Source: Doris montereyensis (lineage: Eukaryota > Mollusca > Gastropoda > Nudibranchia > Dorididae). From it: a stretch of 64,000 nucleotides of DNA. How positions within the stretch are numbered: the first letter of the stretch is position 1; every line of letters begins with the position of its first letter. The stretch lies in assembly GCA_037039925.1 (NCBI GenBank), contig JAXRKP010000644.1:116001-180000 (forward strand). Reading direction: 5' to 3'. A model generated the notes under the pieces. That model made no database searches. It saw only the letters and a program-made list of their open reading frames with translations, and had not been told where the DNA came from. Position numbers and translations under genes: made by a program. This document shows positions 12,101 to 26,300 of the stretch, one piece after another.

Positions 12101-15100
12101 ACAGTTGTTCTCAGGGCTCCACCAATCATTCAGCGCTCCAAAGAAGACTTGACCAGAGACATAAACTTCCAATGGTGTGGAAGCTACAAGAGTAGCACTG
12201 GCCACAAGGGTCCAAGTTGTTACGATGAGGCAGTGAATGAGCTGCGGGCCATGGGTCACAACGTCACAGCTTTCTTTACATACCAATATGAAGAAGGTTT
12301 CAGTGATGAAATCATGATGTGTCCAAAGTACGACCGTAAGATCAATAGCTCTCGGATATACTACAGAATTGTTTTGCCCATAAATTCTGTGTCAGAGTCC
12401 TCGATGGACCCATGTGATTTCAAACCAGGATCAGACGTCATTGTACTTTTCACCAGCTTTTCTGGTACAGATCCACACCAACTTCTCCTCCAAAGTGCAC
12501 CCACCTTGAATGTGTCAGTGATCTTTGGATTGCCAGCGGCTCCACAGAATGTCAAGGCCAACCTCATGCCAGCTTATTTCGCATGGGTGACTAGAGTATT
12601 GCGTGAGCACAAATTCAGGTTTTCTCAAATGCAAATCATGGAATCTTTCAGTGAAACTGACAATGGGAAACAGCTTAATCAAAAGACACTTTACGATTCA
12701 TTGGTAGGGTACTACGGAACTGATGAATGCGATCTGGGAAATCCGCAATCAGTTGCCATATCATCGAATCTCTACAAACAACTAGGCGCATTGATAAAAC
12801 CCTGGGAAACGTTTTGCCGTTTCCCCTTACATAAATTTAAACAAATCCCAGCTCAACAGCACTGTGCTTCAACACGTTGAAGGATTTACTCGAATAGCTC
12901 AAACAGGTGTAGTAGACATCATAGCTGTGCAGGAGGGAAGAGGGGCAGGCAAGGGATGCTACTACTGGCCCTACCAGAAAAACAAACCAGTGGCAGAAAG
13001 TGATCCTGGTTTAGACAGAATAATCCATTACCTTGACCCCAAACTTAAGGTCAATGTCACATTTTCAGAAGCCTTTACAGCCAGCAACCAAGAAATATTT
13101 GCTGCATTCCAACAAGCTCATGATGGTATGCTACCTTCACTACAATTTGAATTCTGGCTCAACGTGGAAGCCTTTGAATACCTGCGGGACAGCCCCTGTC
13201 TTCCCGTGGACAGGATGGCATCTGGCATGGGAGAACTCCTGGACAGAGCCTCTAAACAGAGGATAGATCGAGCCCTGAGCATAGGAGGTGCCAAAGTCCA
13301 AAAATCATTTCATTCGCCTGGGACTCTGACTACACTTGCACCACTGAACATTTCAAGGACAGCCTCCACGCAGAGATCATGTCTGATTTGAACAGGCCAA
13401 TCATAGCCAACTGCTCTTTTCATTCACCCCATAACCTCTCTGTGGTAGTTCTTGGCTTCAACCTCGAAGGACTGACGCAAGCTTTCAGGTTGAGTGGACT
13501 GACACACGGGGGAAACAAAGAGTTTCAAACGTTCATGGCTATTACTTTGAACTGGATTACGGCATCGCTCACCACCTGGTACACTCCCTTGAGTATGTCA
13601 TGCTTTGGGACATTTCTGGCATGACACAGGCTTTGGCACCAACCGGGACTGTTACAGTTTCTGCTGACAGTGCTCATGAACAGTGCTCTTTTTGTGTATG
13701 ATTTGCCATATTCCCACAGGACTAATTAAATCAATACCATTAAGCACAAGGTTTGGCTGATAAATATCGTTTTATTGTATCACATTGGAGGCCTTTCAAA
13801 TGTGCTTTTAATCGTCTTGGTGATGTAATGAGATCTTAAACAAACCAATTTCATTTCTTCAAGGAGACTAACAAGCAAAGCTGCCTGATTTTACCTGAAA
13901 AATCTCAAGATAATTGTTCAATCATCAGCGGGGCTTGAACCCACGAGCCCCTCTGGACAGCTGTATCAAGACTCTATGTTAACCAGATTGATGCTACAAG
14001 ATTATCCTTTTCTAAATAAAGTTTGCCGATAAATAACCTTTCTTCAAATGAACGTGAAATGATATAAATAGAAATTTCCATATGCTCAATTGAACAAAAC
14101 TGCTATTTTTATCTTGGGTATTAGTGGTGAGAAGCTTTTCTTTCACAGCATGAGATGAGGTCTATTTCAGATGTCTCGTGAATCTTGAAAGGCGATTGTA
14201 CTCAAATACACGATTTGAAGCTCACCAGAATTTTTATTCTTTCACTTCACTACAGTTTTAAATTTTTTAACTGCATATTGTCAGCTGAGAGAGACATTCT
14301 CCTCTTTCCATTGGAGAAAAGTCCCAACATGCCAACATGTTAGAGCACCAGCTACAGCACACCAAAAAGAAATCCCTTTCATTTGTAGCCAAAAAAGAAA
14401 TCCCTTTCATTTGTAGCCAAAAAGAAATCCCTTTCATTTGTAGCCAAAAAGAAATCCCTTTCATTTGTAGCCAAAAAGAAATCCCTTTCATTTGTAGCCA
14501 AAAAGAAGTTGATATGATTCATTTTTTAAACTCAGAAAGCCAACAATATATAATCTCTAAATTCACTGGTTATGACTGAATTTCACAAAGTTAGTCTGAT
14601 GACTGAATTTCACAAAGTTAGTCTGATGACTGAATTTCACAAAGTTAGTCTGATGACTGAATTTCACAAAAGTTAGTCTGTAGGGCCCGGGCAGTGGACA
14701 TGTAAGGCACCTGTACGGGGAGTAGATGATCCCACCCTCCATGAGTCTCCTGCTGCCTTGCAGGCAGGTCTTAGTGGGCCAAAGGCTAAGAGAGTTAACC
14801 CTGAAAGAAAACAACCTGCTGCCTTGCAGGCCGGTCTTGAATGACCAAAGGCTAAGGGAGTTACCCTGACAGAAAATAACAACCTGCTGCCTTGGCTGGT
14901 CTTGAATGGTAGGGGGTTAACCCTCAAGGTGGTAGGGGGCCTCAAGGTGGCAGCCCCACCATCTACCTAGGGTACAGTGGGCTAATCCCTTGCTTACCCA
15001 AACAGATTCAGAGAAAAAATAAATATAATATAACCCGCTTGATTTTTCGAAGACGAACTTGGAAACGAATACAGATTGTGATTTTTGAAACTTGGAATGT

Positions 15101-18100
15101 TAGGGCTTTAAATGGAAAAGAGTTAAAATTAGTTGAAGAAATGGAAAACTTCAAAGTAAATATTTTAGCCATTACAGAAACAAAGAAAAAAGACAAGGAA
15201 TAGAAAACGTAGTACCGAATCATATTTTAATCTTCTCAGGAGTAGATGTCAAAGATAGAGCTAGAGCAGGAGTAGGCCTCCTAGTGCATAAAAGACACGA
15301 AAAAGCTACTAGAAAGTTGGAAATTTATTAGCCCACGGCTATTAGAGGTAAATATTAAACAACAAAAAAAGAGAAATTAAATTATTAATAGCTTATGGAC
15401 CAAACGAAGACGCAACTAAAGAAGAAAAAGACATCTTCGCAAACGATTTACAAATAGCTGCAGAGAATCTTAAACCCAAACAGGAACTAATGCTTTTAGG
15501 AGATTTAAATGCTAGAGTAGGCAACAATGTAGAAACGTCAGGAGGAGTAATAGGTAAAGAAGGAGAGACAACAACTTCTCCAAATGGAGAGAGACTAATA
15601 GATTTTTGCCTAAAGAATAACATGAAAATAGCCAACACCTTTTTTCCTCATAAAGATATCCACAAATATACAAGAGTAAATGAAGACAGGTGTGAAAAGT
15701 CAATGATAAACTACATAATAGTTAGCAGCTACCTTTTTTACAGTACATTGGATGCAAGAGTAAACAGAGGAGCAAAAATATTTAGTGATCATCACTTAGT
15801 GATTGCCAAAATGAGATTATTGACTGAAGAAAACAAACAGAAAAGGAATGAGAAGAAAGCTACTTAACTCAAAATAGAAGAAGTAAATAAACCAGTAGTA
15901 AAACAGGTATACCAATCTAGGATAAAAAGATTTATCAGTGAAAGACAGATGGATCTGAATAATAGCACAATAGAAGAAAAGAAACACTCCTCAGCTGTAC
16001 GGAAGAGGTCTGTGGTAGGAAACAAATTAAAGGAGATAGGAAAAGAACAGTATGGTGGAATGAGAACGTCAAGACTAAGATCAAAGAAAAGAAGGATGCC
16101 TGGAAGAAATACTTGCAAACAAAGAGACCAGTGGATAGGATAGATTACATGAATAAAAGAACTATCGCCAAAGAAGAAGTTAGGAAAGCAATACAAAACA
16201 ATGGGAAGAGTTTGGACAAAGATTTCAAGAAAGCTATCAAGGAAATCAAAAGCTGTTCTGGGGCGCAATGAAGAGCATGAGAAAGACCAAAGCATGCCCA
16301 ATACGACAAACTAAGAATGCCAAAGGAGAAATAATGAAAGAAGACAGCGAAATCCTGGAAACATGGAGAAAGCATTTTCACAATTACATAATCCCTCCAG
16401 AACGTATGAAACAAGAGTAAAGATCAATTAGTAACAGTAACAAGTAATCCAGAAGAGACAGCTGAAGGTGTAGATATCTCAATGGAAGAAATCCAAACAG
16501 CTATAAGAAAAGCGAAATTAGGAAACGTCCCGGGAGCAGTTTATCCAGAAATGATTAAAAACCAAGGGAGAGAGGCAGACAAATTACTACATGCAACATG
16601 TCAACAAGCATGGAAGTCCAAACAGGTGCCAGACGACTGGAAAAAGGGAACGGTAGTACCAATACATAAGAAAGGATCAACTATGGAATGCTCAAACCAT
16701 AGAGGGATATCACTACTTAGCGTTCCAGGAAAAATATATGCCAGGATACTGGAAATGAGTCTAAGGAAAAGAGTAGAGGATCAGATTGAAGAGCATCAGA
16801 GTGGATTTAGACCAGGAAGAAGTGTACAAGACCACATATTTACAATTAGACAAATAATAGAAAAATTCCTTGAGAGAGACATTGACCTGCACCTGTGTTT
16901 TATTGATTTAGAAAAGGCATTTGACACTGTGAGGAGGGACGAAGTATGGCATTCTTTAAATAACACAATGTAGAGCAAAATTTAATAGAAGCTATTAATT
17001 CATTTTACAATAAACCAACATGAGAGTAGCTGGAAGCATCTGCAGAATTTGATGTAGTTAGAGGAGTAAGACAGGGTTGTAACCTAAGTCCTCTTTTGTT
17101 TATCACATTTATGGATTCAGTCGCAAAGGCATCCTCAAAAATGAAGAAAATGAATGTAGGTATGTGGAAGCTCAAACCAGTAAATGTATCAATGCTTTCA
17201 TTTGCCGATGATTAGTTCTGTTTGGAAAATCAGAAAGTGACCTTCAGTCGAATATCAACATTATGAACAATGGACTAAATAAAGAGGAATGAGAGTAAAT
17301 GCAAAGAAAACCAAAACAATGCTAGTAACTAGGTAAGCTAAAACACAAAATCCTAAATTGAGCAGGGAGAATTTAGAACAAGTTCACAGCTACAATTAGA
17401 TTACCTCAGAGGAAAACTAAGAGAAGAAATCAGCCAGAGAATCCAAAAGGCAAGTGCAATATATAACCATTTAGGAAAGACATTTGTAGGTAAGCAAGAA
17501 TTGTCAACAAAAACCAATATGGCAGTATACAATACAGTTTATTGTCCTACTCTCCTCTATGGCAGTGAAACCTGGACCTTAGACAGTAGAGAATACAGTA
17601 AAGTACAGGCAGCTGAAATGAAATATCTAAGAAGGGTAGTAGGGAAATCTAAAAGAGACAAAATCAGAAACACAACAATAAGAGATCAAACCAAAGCAGA
17701 TGGCATTAAAACTAATATAGAAACAAATCAATCGAGATGATTTTGGCATGTAAACAGAATAAATGACAATAGAAAAAGCTAAATCAGTATACAGTGCTAA
17801 AACCCAAGGTAGAAGACTAAAAGGCAGACCTTGGAGAAAGTGGGAAGAAGATATAAAAGAGGCATTGAAGCATAGAAATTTAACTTTTTTGGAAGGAAAT
17901 AGAAAATGCCAGGACAGGGCACCCTGGAGAAAGATCATTCGGGCATCTGAACCCATACACCGAAAGGTAGAATGGGAACTGATAAAGAAATCTGTTGGGA
18001 CTTTTGTGTGCTTGGTGATCTGGAAATGGTCAACTGATGGATCTTGAGGCTGTTAGATTGTGGGCTTGGTGATCTGGAAATGGTCAACTGATGGATCTTG

Positions 18101-19965
18101 AGGCTGTTAGATTGTGTGCAGTGATCTGGAAATGGTCAACTGATGGATCTTGAGGCTGATCTTGAACTGGCTGTTGAGGCTGTTAGATTGTGTGCTTGGT
18201 GATCTGGAAATGGTCAACTGATGGATCTTGAGGCTGTTAGATTGTGGTGCTTGGTGATCTGGAACTGGTCAACTGATGGATCTTGAGGCTGTTAGATTGT
18301 GTGCTTGGTGATCTGGAACTGGTCAACTGATGGATCTTGAGGCTGTTAGATTGTGTGCTTGGAAATTGATGATCTTGGAATTGTGTGGTTGGTTTGAAAA
18401 TGGTCAACTGATGGATCTTGAGGCTGTTAGATTGTGTGCTTGGTGATCTGATGGACTGATGGATCAGGCTGTTAGATTGTGTGCTTGGTTTTGGTCAACT
18501 GATGGATCTGAGGCTGTTAGATTGTGTGCTGATCTGAAATGGAACTGATGGATCTTGATCTGGAAATGGTCAACTGATGATCTGCGAGGCTGTGAAAATG
18601 GTTTGGCCAGTTATCATGAAAAGGGATGCCTGTCACAGACCAGCATACTGTTTAGATTGGGCTAGCTTGAATAACTGTCATCTTTTAATCTGTATATTTG
18701 AAGGAAGTAAAGGATCTTTCCTACTTTTCTTTCTTTTTCACTGATTCAAAGCTGCAACAATTTAAAAGTCCAAATCCAATTTTTACCGCTCTCACATATC
18801 AAATCTTGCTGTTCCCGTTGAAACAGAAATGAAACTGTTATCCTCTGGATTTCTGGGCAAATTCAATGACTCAAGGATGTGCAAACATGAACATGAGACA
18901 TAACTCATCGCTACTGTAACAGGTCTTTCTAACATTTGATCATCTTTGTTAGATAACCCACGATGCCACCCATCCGCTGTTCCTATCATCTAGCGAGTGC
19001 TATTGCACATCAATGTTTCCTGTAACTGGGAGCTTTTTACCGCCCAAAAGTGTGCAGGACGTACATGTCTGGGTTTTTAAAACCAAGAGCGTGCAAACGT
19101 ACATGTCTGGGATTTTTAACCCAAGAATGTGTCAGGACGTGCAAACATGTCTGAGGTTTTAACTAACCCAAGTGTGCAGGACGTACATGTCTGGGTTTTT
19201 TAAAACCCAAGATGCGTGCAGGGCGTACATGTCTGGGTTTTAAAACCCATCAATGCGTGCTGACGTACATGTTTTTAACCCAAGAAGTGTGCAGGACGTA
19301 CATGTCTGGGTTTTTTTTTAACCCAAGAAGTGTGCAGGACGTACATGTCTGGGTTTTTAAAAAGAAGTGTGCAGGACGTACATGTCTGGGTTTTTTAAAA
19401 ACCCAAGAACCCATGTCTGTTTTTAAAACCCATGAAGTGTGCAGGACATGCAGGACGTACATGTCCGGTTTTTTTAAAACCCATGAAGTGTGCAGGACGT
19501 ACATGTCTGGGTTTTTAAAAACCCATGAAGTGTGCAGGACGTACATGTCCGGTTTTTAAAACCCATGAAGTGTGCAGGACGTACATGTACACTTTTTCTT
19601 TTTGAAAGTGTGGCCAGACCCAGCCAGACTGAGACCTGGCCTGCTTCGCAGACCACTTACCACACCTCTGACCGGTGGCCGGCAACAGGTGTGAAATCTG
19701 GCCCTCGGATATATGAATCATCGTAACTGACTGAACTCAATTGAAATTGGGATGTGAACTTTTCATTTGATAGGCATTTAGCTTTTATTGATTAGCCAAT
19801 AAACCTGCTTTATGCTTGACCAACTGAAAGCAACTTCTTTGGATATATTGACCACATGCCCTCTGTGAAGACACACATTCACATGAATTGTAAATTGATT
19901 GGTCATCCCATTTCAATACTATTAGATTGACAACCTTTTGTCTGGGTGAATGTGTAATACTGACC

Positions 19966-20055
<90 letters not shown>

Positions 20056-20155
20056 GGAGAGGAGAGGGAGGGAAGGGAGAGGGAGAGGGATGGAGAGGGA
20101 GGGAGGGAGGGAGAGGGAGGGAGGAGGGAGAGAGGGAGGAGAGAGGGAGGGGAGG

Positions 20156-20230
<75 letters not shown>

Positions 20231-23200
20231 GGACAGACAGTAGGGAGGCAAATAGAGAGAGAGAAGTCCAACTGAAAATGAAAATGTCCCACACTACACA
20301 AATCAAGCCTGACTTGGTCTACTTAGAGGGGAAGTTTGAACACCAGATGCCCCAATTGACACTTGCATGTCAGCACGTGTTTCGAATGGCCTGCTGGGGT
20401 ATAAATGATGAACAGTCTGTGAGCCTACACTTGTGCAGGGATACAGCCCATAAATCCATCTTTATCTTGTGCTGTTGCATTGCATAATCAGCATTTCATA
20501 TCGATTTCTAACCATTTTTTGCCAGATAGCAAAGCTGTTAATGTTAATATGGTGGCTAATCCTACTGGAGGCTCTGGCTTGCTACCATAAAATGTTTAGT
20601 AGAGAACACTGATATTCTCCTGATATTAACAACAATTCACCTTTCTGATCCCCCTGGTTCGGTTCCAAAGAAAGTCGTACCCACTCTGCCCATTTCCCCT
20701 CTCCCCTGGTCGGCCACTTCTGTCAGAAGGTAAATCATGGTGTCGAAGAGAACGGGAAGAGGCCGGAGGTCCTGTGGCAGAGGTTCCTCCTGCGAATGTG
20801 GGAAGACAACAACGTTGACGGCCCGTCTCATTATCCGTAACTGATTTCTAAATTATTTCACTCACCAGTTCAATAGGCATACTTTGATAAACTTGGAATA
20901 GCCAAGACTATACTTATGGGGGTACAAAGAAAAACATAAATCTCATGCCTTTGATAATAAATATAATCTGAGAAAGAAATAAATAGCTTTGAATAATTTC
21001 TTTTATTTTTCTACTTATATAGCACATGAAAATTCATTCATTTCTAGATCTATTCCTAATTTCAAAGCTCAGGTGTAATCTTTCTTGTATGTATTGTCTG
21101 CATACACATTTCAGTATAGACATTAAAATCAAAGCTCCAGGTGTAATCTTTAAAGATATTTAAAATTGTATGTGATATTAAAATCTTGTAAGTCGGACAG
21201 ACATTAAAATCTAGTAAGTCTTTTCAGATATTAAAATCATAAGTCCGGTATAGACATTAAAATCTAGTAAGTCCGTACAGATATTAAAATCTAGTAAGAC
21301 ATTAAAATCTAGTAAGTCCGGTACAGACATTAAAATCTAGTAAGTCCGGTATAGACATTAAAATCTAGTAAGTCGGTACAGATATTAAAAAAAAATCTAG
21401 ATATTAAAATCTAAGTCCGGTACAGATATTAAAATCTAGTAAGTCCCGCACAGAAATAAAATCTAGTTTCTCTAGTTTTCTTATTTTGACAATTTAGATA
21501 TTAAAATCTACAAAATAGTAAAGTAATGAAGTACAGATATTAAAATCTAGTAAGTCCGAACAGATATTCGAAATATAAGTCTAAATAGTCCGAAATGTAA
21601 CATTAAAATTAGGCCAAGAAAGCTGGGGGACCAGATGATTAAAATCTAGTAAGTCCGGTACAGATATTGAAATCTAGTAAGTCCGTTACAGATATTAAAA
21701 CTTTCTAGTAAGTCGGTACAGATATTAAAATCTAGTAAGTCCGGTACAGATATTAAAATCTAGTAAGTCCGGTAAAACAGATATTTAAAATCTAGTAAAA
21801 GTCGGTACAGATATTAAAATCTAGTAAGTCCGATGATCTGCTAAAATCTTAAGTCCAGATATTAAAATCTAGTAAGTCGATATTAAAACTAGTAAGTGTC
21901 CAGTACAGATATTAAAATCTAGTAAGTCCGGTACAGATATTAAAATCTAGTAAGTCTAATATATTAAAATGTACAGATATTAAAATCTAGTAAGTCTGTT
22001 ATACAGAAATATTGAAATCTAGTAAGCTAATGGAGGAAATTTCCAAACTTAAACCATGCAAAAGCAACCTATATCCCCTAATCTAAAAATAGATAGATCT
22101 GGTTTCTCTAGTTTTCTTATTTTGTACAATTTATGAGTTTTAGATTCTAGTAATCTTCTACAAAATAGACATGTATTAAGGTCTAGATCTAAAATCGAAA
22201 ATTTAATGAAGTGCTAGATCTGTCAAGATCTAGATATAAGCGTGAGAATTGTAGATTCTAATCTAGATTTAGACAGACAGATAGATATCGAAATATAAGT
22301 CTAAAGTATATAGTCGAAATGTAACATCCATTTCTTTCATGAATATTAGGCCAAGAAAGCTGGGGGACCAGTTGATGACAAATCTTGTTTCATGTCGAGA
22401 AATGTAAAAGCCTGTCACTATTGCTATGCAACACCCCCCATCAAAGGTGTCTAAATGATATATATCCGTTTTTTTCCAACTTTATCAAACCTCTACTATT
22501 TAAAAGACTTTGCTTAAGATCTAAAAGCTTAGAGCAAACAAACACAATTATATGATGCCCCTGATTTGTCCCAGACTTGAATAATTAACATGATTTCAAA
22601 GCAATTCAATTCAATTTAGCAACTAGCTTCCTTGAGCAATTCTGTATACAAGCACTAAATAGTGTAATAATACATAAACAAATGAATGAACAAAGCATTT
22701 TATAAGAAAGATGATGTTCATACATTATCTATTTTGCTACAGACATCATCTCAAGGATTTGGTTCATGACAGAACATTTTTCAAATGGAGAGGAAATTCC
22801 AAACCACCACATGAGCTCACAGTTCCAAACGCCTAGTCATAATAAACGCTAAACGGCTAAAAATTCAAAGACGGTGGCAAGAATCCAATATTTAAAAAAA
22901 ACATCTCCTACCATGTAAAATGAAATTGACAGAAAACAAAAATAAAACCACTGAGGGTAGAAAAGGTTACCTGATCTAAACAAACGATGATCTGCTGTAT
23001 TCCTTAACAGCCTAGGAGTGATCACTTTGGTCTTCTGGCCAGCCTAGGTTCTGTGGAGCAGAAAAGAACAGGGAAAGTTAAATAGGTCAGAGTCTGCTAG
23101 TGAAGTGTCCAGTAAAAAATCAACTTTTAATTTCATACATTTAAGTACGAAATTTTACTCAGGAAATGAAACAACCTTCTGACACTAGAAAACAAGAAAA

Positions 23201-23266
23201 GCATATATGTTCTAAACAAACTATAGAAAACAAAGAAAAACATATATATATATATATATATCTATG

Positions 23267-23301
<35 letters not shown>

Positions 23302-26300
23302 GTATGTCTCAAAATTAACGATGAGTTCTAAAAAACTGAAGTCCTGTTATACATCTGAAACTAATTTAAAAAAAGAGAGACATTCAGTCCATTGCCATTG
23401 CTGATGTTGATATCAACGTTTAAACAAACTATGTTCTAACCAAAACTTTAGGAGTATTTCTTGTTCTAAATAATCTTTCCATGGACCAACACATAACCTA
23501 CATTGTTAGAATTATGTTCTACTTTGAGTTAAGAAAATTATCCCATATGAAGTCCCTCTTATCATCTTTCTTTCTTTCTTTCTCAGTTCACATTCTAGAT
23601 TCTTTAAAAATCCTTGTATCAGCATTTATTCTGTCTCGTTTGGGTTATTGTAATTCTCTTCTTGCAGGACTTACGGATGATAAGTTAAATAAACTCCCAA
23701 AAGAGTTCAAAATTGTGCTAAACAAACTAGGTTGATCCTATGGAAAGTCCAGATTTGAAATTGGCAGCAAAAGAAATGTTATGAACCATCCACTGGCTGC
23801 CAGTTTTAGCCAGAATGGAATACAAAATCGATGTATTTTGTTACAACAAAGCCTACACTCAACAGTGTCTACAAACATTCAAAACCTGCTCTCCTTATCA
23901 ACCTCCTCAAACTGTGCTTAAATCATAAAATTTGAAATTATTCTCAGTTTCTAAAACAAATATAATACGTCTTGTTCTAAAGAAGCTTTCAGAAAATAAT
24001 TGACCCCACAGTTTGGAATGCTTTGCCATCGTCTGTGAGGTCTGCAAGCATCAAAACCTTAAAAAAAATATCTAAAAACCTGTCTCTTCACGAAATATCT
24101 CTCATAACAGTAATACAGATATGTACATGTTTTTTATTGCCCATGTCTGTATGAGTAGTGCTGTTGTTTTAACTTTCATACGTTTTAGTGTTTGTGAAAT
24201 GTGCATGTGAGAGTGATAGTGGGACCGATGATTGTTGAGGTTTACAAATGAAGCTCTTACTATTATTATGGTTTAACCAATTCTGACCCTTCTACCCTAC
24301 GAATGAGAAATCAGACATTTTCAACTTCCCAATTTTACTGGACACTCTGACTGATGAAAATAAAACATAAAAGTTATTCTACTTTCCTGATCTAAACAAA
24401 AAAGTGAAGAAAGAAACCTAAAGAAACTTCTCAATTGTTTTTAAATTTGTTTTATTTCCATTAATACCAACATACTGATGTATTGTGATGCTCTTTACCT
24501 TTATAGGTACTTTCGGTGTAATAACATTCTAACTAAAAACAATAACAATCACATACAACACAAACTGTGTTAAAAAGCCAAAAAATTTCTCCTGTAGATA
24601 AATTTAAAAAAACACTGCTTCTAAGCTAACTAGCTTCTAAACTACTAAACAGGTTTTAAACTATGTTCATAATTAACTTGGTCCTAAACTATGTTCTAAA
24701 CAAACTAGATTCCATACAAGCTAGGTTCTAAACTGTGTTCTTAACAAACTAGGTTCTAAACTATGTTCTAAACAATCTAGGTTCTAAACTATGTTCTAAA
24801 CAAATTGGGTTCTAAACTATGTTCTAAACAAACTAGGTTCTAAACAAACTAGGTTCTAAACAAACTAGGTTCTAAACAGTGTTCTAAACAAACTAGGTTC
24901 TAAACAAACTAGGTTCTAAACAAACTAGGTTCTAAACAAACTAGGTTCTAAACAAACTAGGTTCTAAACAAACTGTGTTCTAAACAAACTAGGTTCTAAA
25001 CTATGTTCTAAACAAAGGTTCTAAACTGTGTTCTAAACAAACTAGGTTCTAAACTATGTTCTAAACAAACTAGGTTCTAAACTGTGTTCTAAACAAACTA
25101 GGTTCTAAACAAACTAGGTTCTAAACAAACTATGTTCTAAACAAACTAGGTTCTAAACAAACTATGTTCTAAAACTGTGTTCTAAACAAACTATGTTCTA
25201 AACAAACTATGTTCTAAACAAACTAGGTTCTAAACAAACTATGTTCTAAACAAACTAGGTTCTAAAAACTATGTTCTAAACAAACTAGGTTCTAAACAAA
25301 CTATGTTCTAAACAAAATGTTCTAAACAAACTATGTTCTAAACAAACTATGTTCTAAACAAACTATGTTCTAAACAAACTATGTTCTAAACAAACTATGT
25401 TCTTAACAAACTATGTTCTAAACAAACTATGTTCTAAACAAACTATGTTCTAAACAAACTATGTTCTAAACAAACTATGTTCTAAACAGGTTCTAAACAA
25501 ACTAGGTTCTAAACAAACTAGGTTCTAAACAAACTATGTTCTAAACAAACTATGTTCTAAACAAACTATGTTCTAAACAAACTATGTTCTAAACAAACTA
25601 TGTTCTAAACAAACTATGTTCTAAACAAACTATGTTCTAAACAAACTATGTTCTAAAATGTTCTAAACAAACTATGTTCTAAACAAACTATGTTCTAAAA
25701 ACTATGTTCTAAACAAACTATGTTCTAAACAAACTATGTTCTAAACAAACTATGTTCTAAACAAACTATGTTCTAAACAAACTATGTTCTAAACAAACTA
25801 TGTTCTAAACAAACTATGTTCTAAACAAACTAGGTTCTAAACAAACTATGTTCTAAACAAACTAGGTTCTAAACAAACTATGTTCTAAACAAACTATGTT
25901 CTAAACAAACTGTGTTCTAAACAAACTATGTTCTAAACAAACTAGGTTCTAAACAAACTATGTTCTAAACAAACTATGTTCTAAACAAACTATGTTCTAA
26001 ACAAACTATGTTCTAAACAAACTATGTTCTAAACAAACTATGTTCTAAACAAACTATGTTCTAAAACAAACTATGTTCTAAACAAACTATGTTCTAAACA
26101 AACTATGTTCTAAACAAACTATGTTCTAAACAAACTAGGTTCTAAACAAACTATGTTCTAAACAAACTATGTTGGAAACAAACTATGTTCTAAACAAACT
26201 ATGTTCTAAACAAACTATGTTCTAAACAAACTATGTTCTAAACAAACTATGTTCTAAACAAATGTTCTAAACAAACTATGTTCTAAACTATGTTCTAAAC

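Larger units (their letters stand above)
14685..18056 (+). mobile_element. RTE-clade-like non-LTR retrotransposon, decayed
   Basis: The 5' untranslated part (14685-15060) contains three imperfect 60-65 bp copies of cctgctgccttgcaggc. An apurinic endonuclease follows from about 15087, reverse transcriptase at about 16480-17330, and a C-terminal Zn-less region ending in the typical [18 protein letters not shown] motif (17800-17860). Multiple stops and frameshifts make it inactive. It lies in the MCM3AP intron, antisense to the gene. The 3' end passes directly into a tandem array of its own terminal sequence. Confidence 0.85.

Noticed and set aside
11774..13701. Calling the nested secreted-protein gene a pseudogene because of three frameshifts
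   Set aside because: Frame breaks are single bases, the first two in homopolymers, coding similarity continues across them, and the same kind of break affects MCM3AP and UBXN6.
14337..14945. Small repetitive ORFs on both strands
   Set aside because: They follow from the 27 bp and 60-65 bp tandem repeats.
19785..20487. Long Arg/Glu and Ser/Leu frames on both strands
   Set aside because: Produced by the (GA)n microsatellite.
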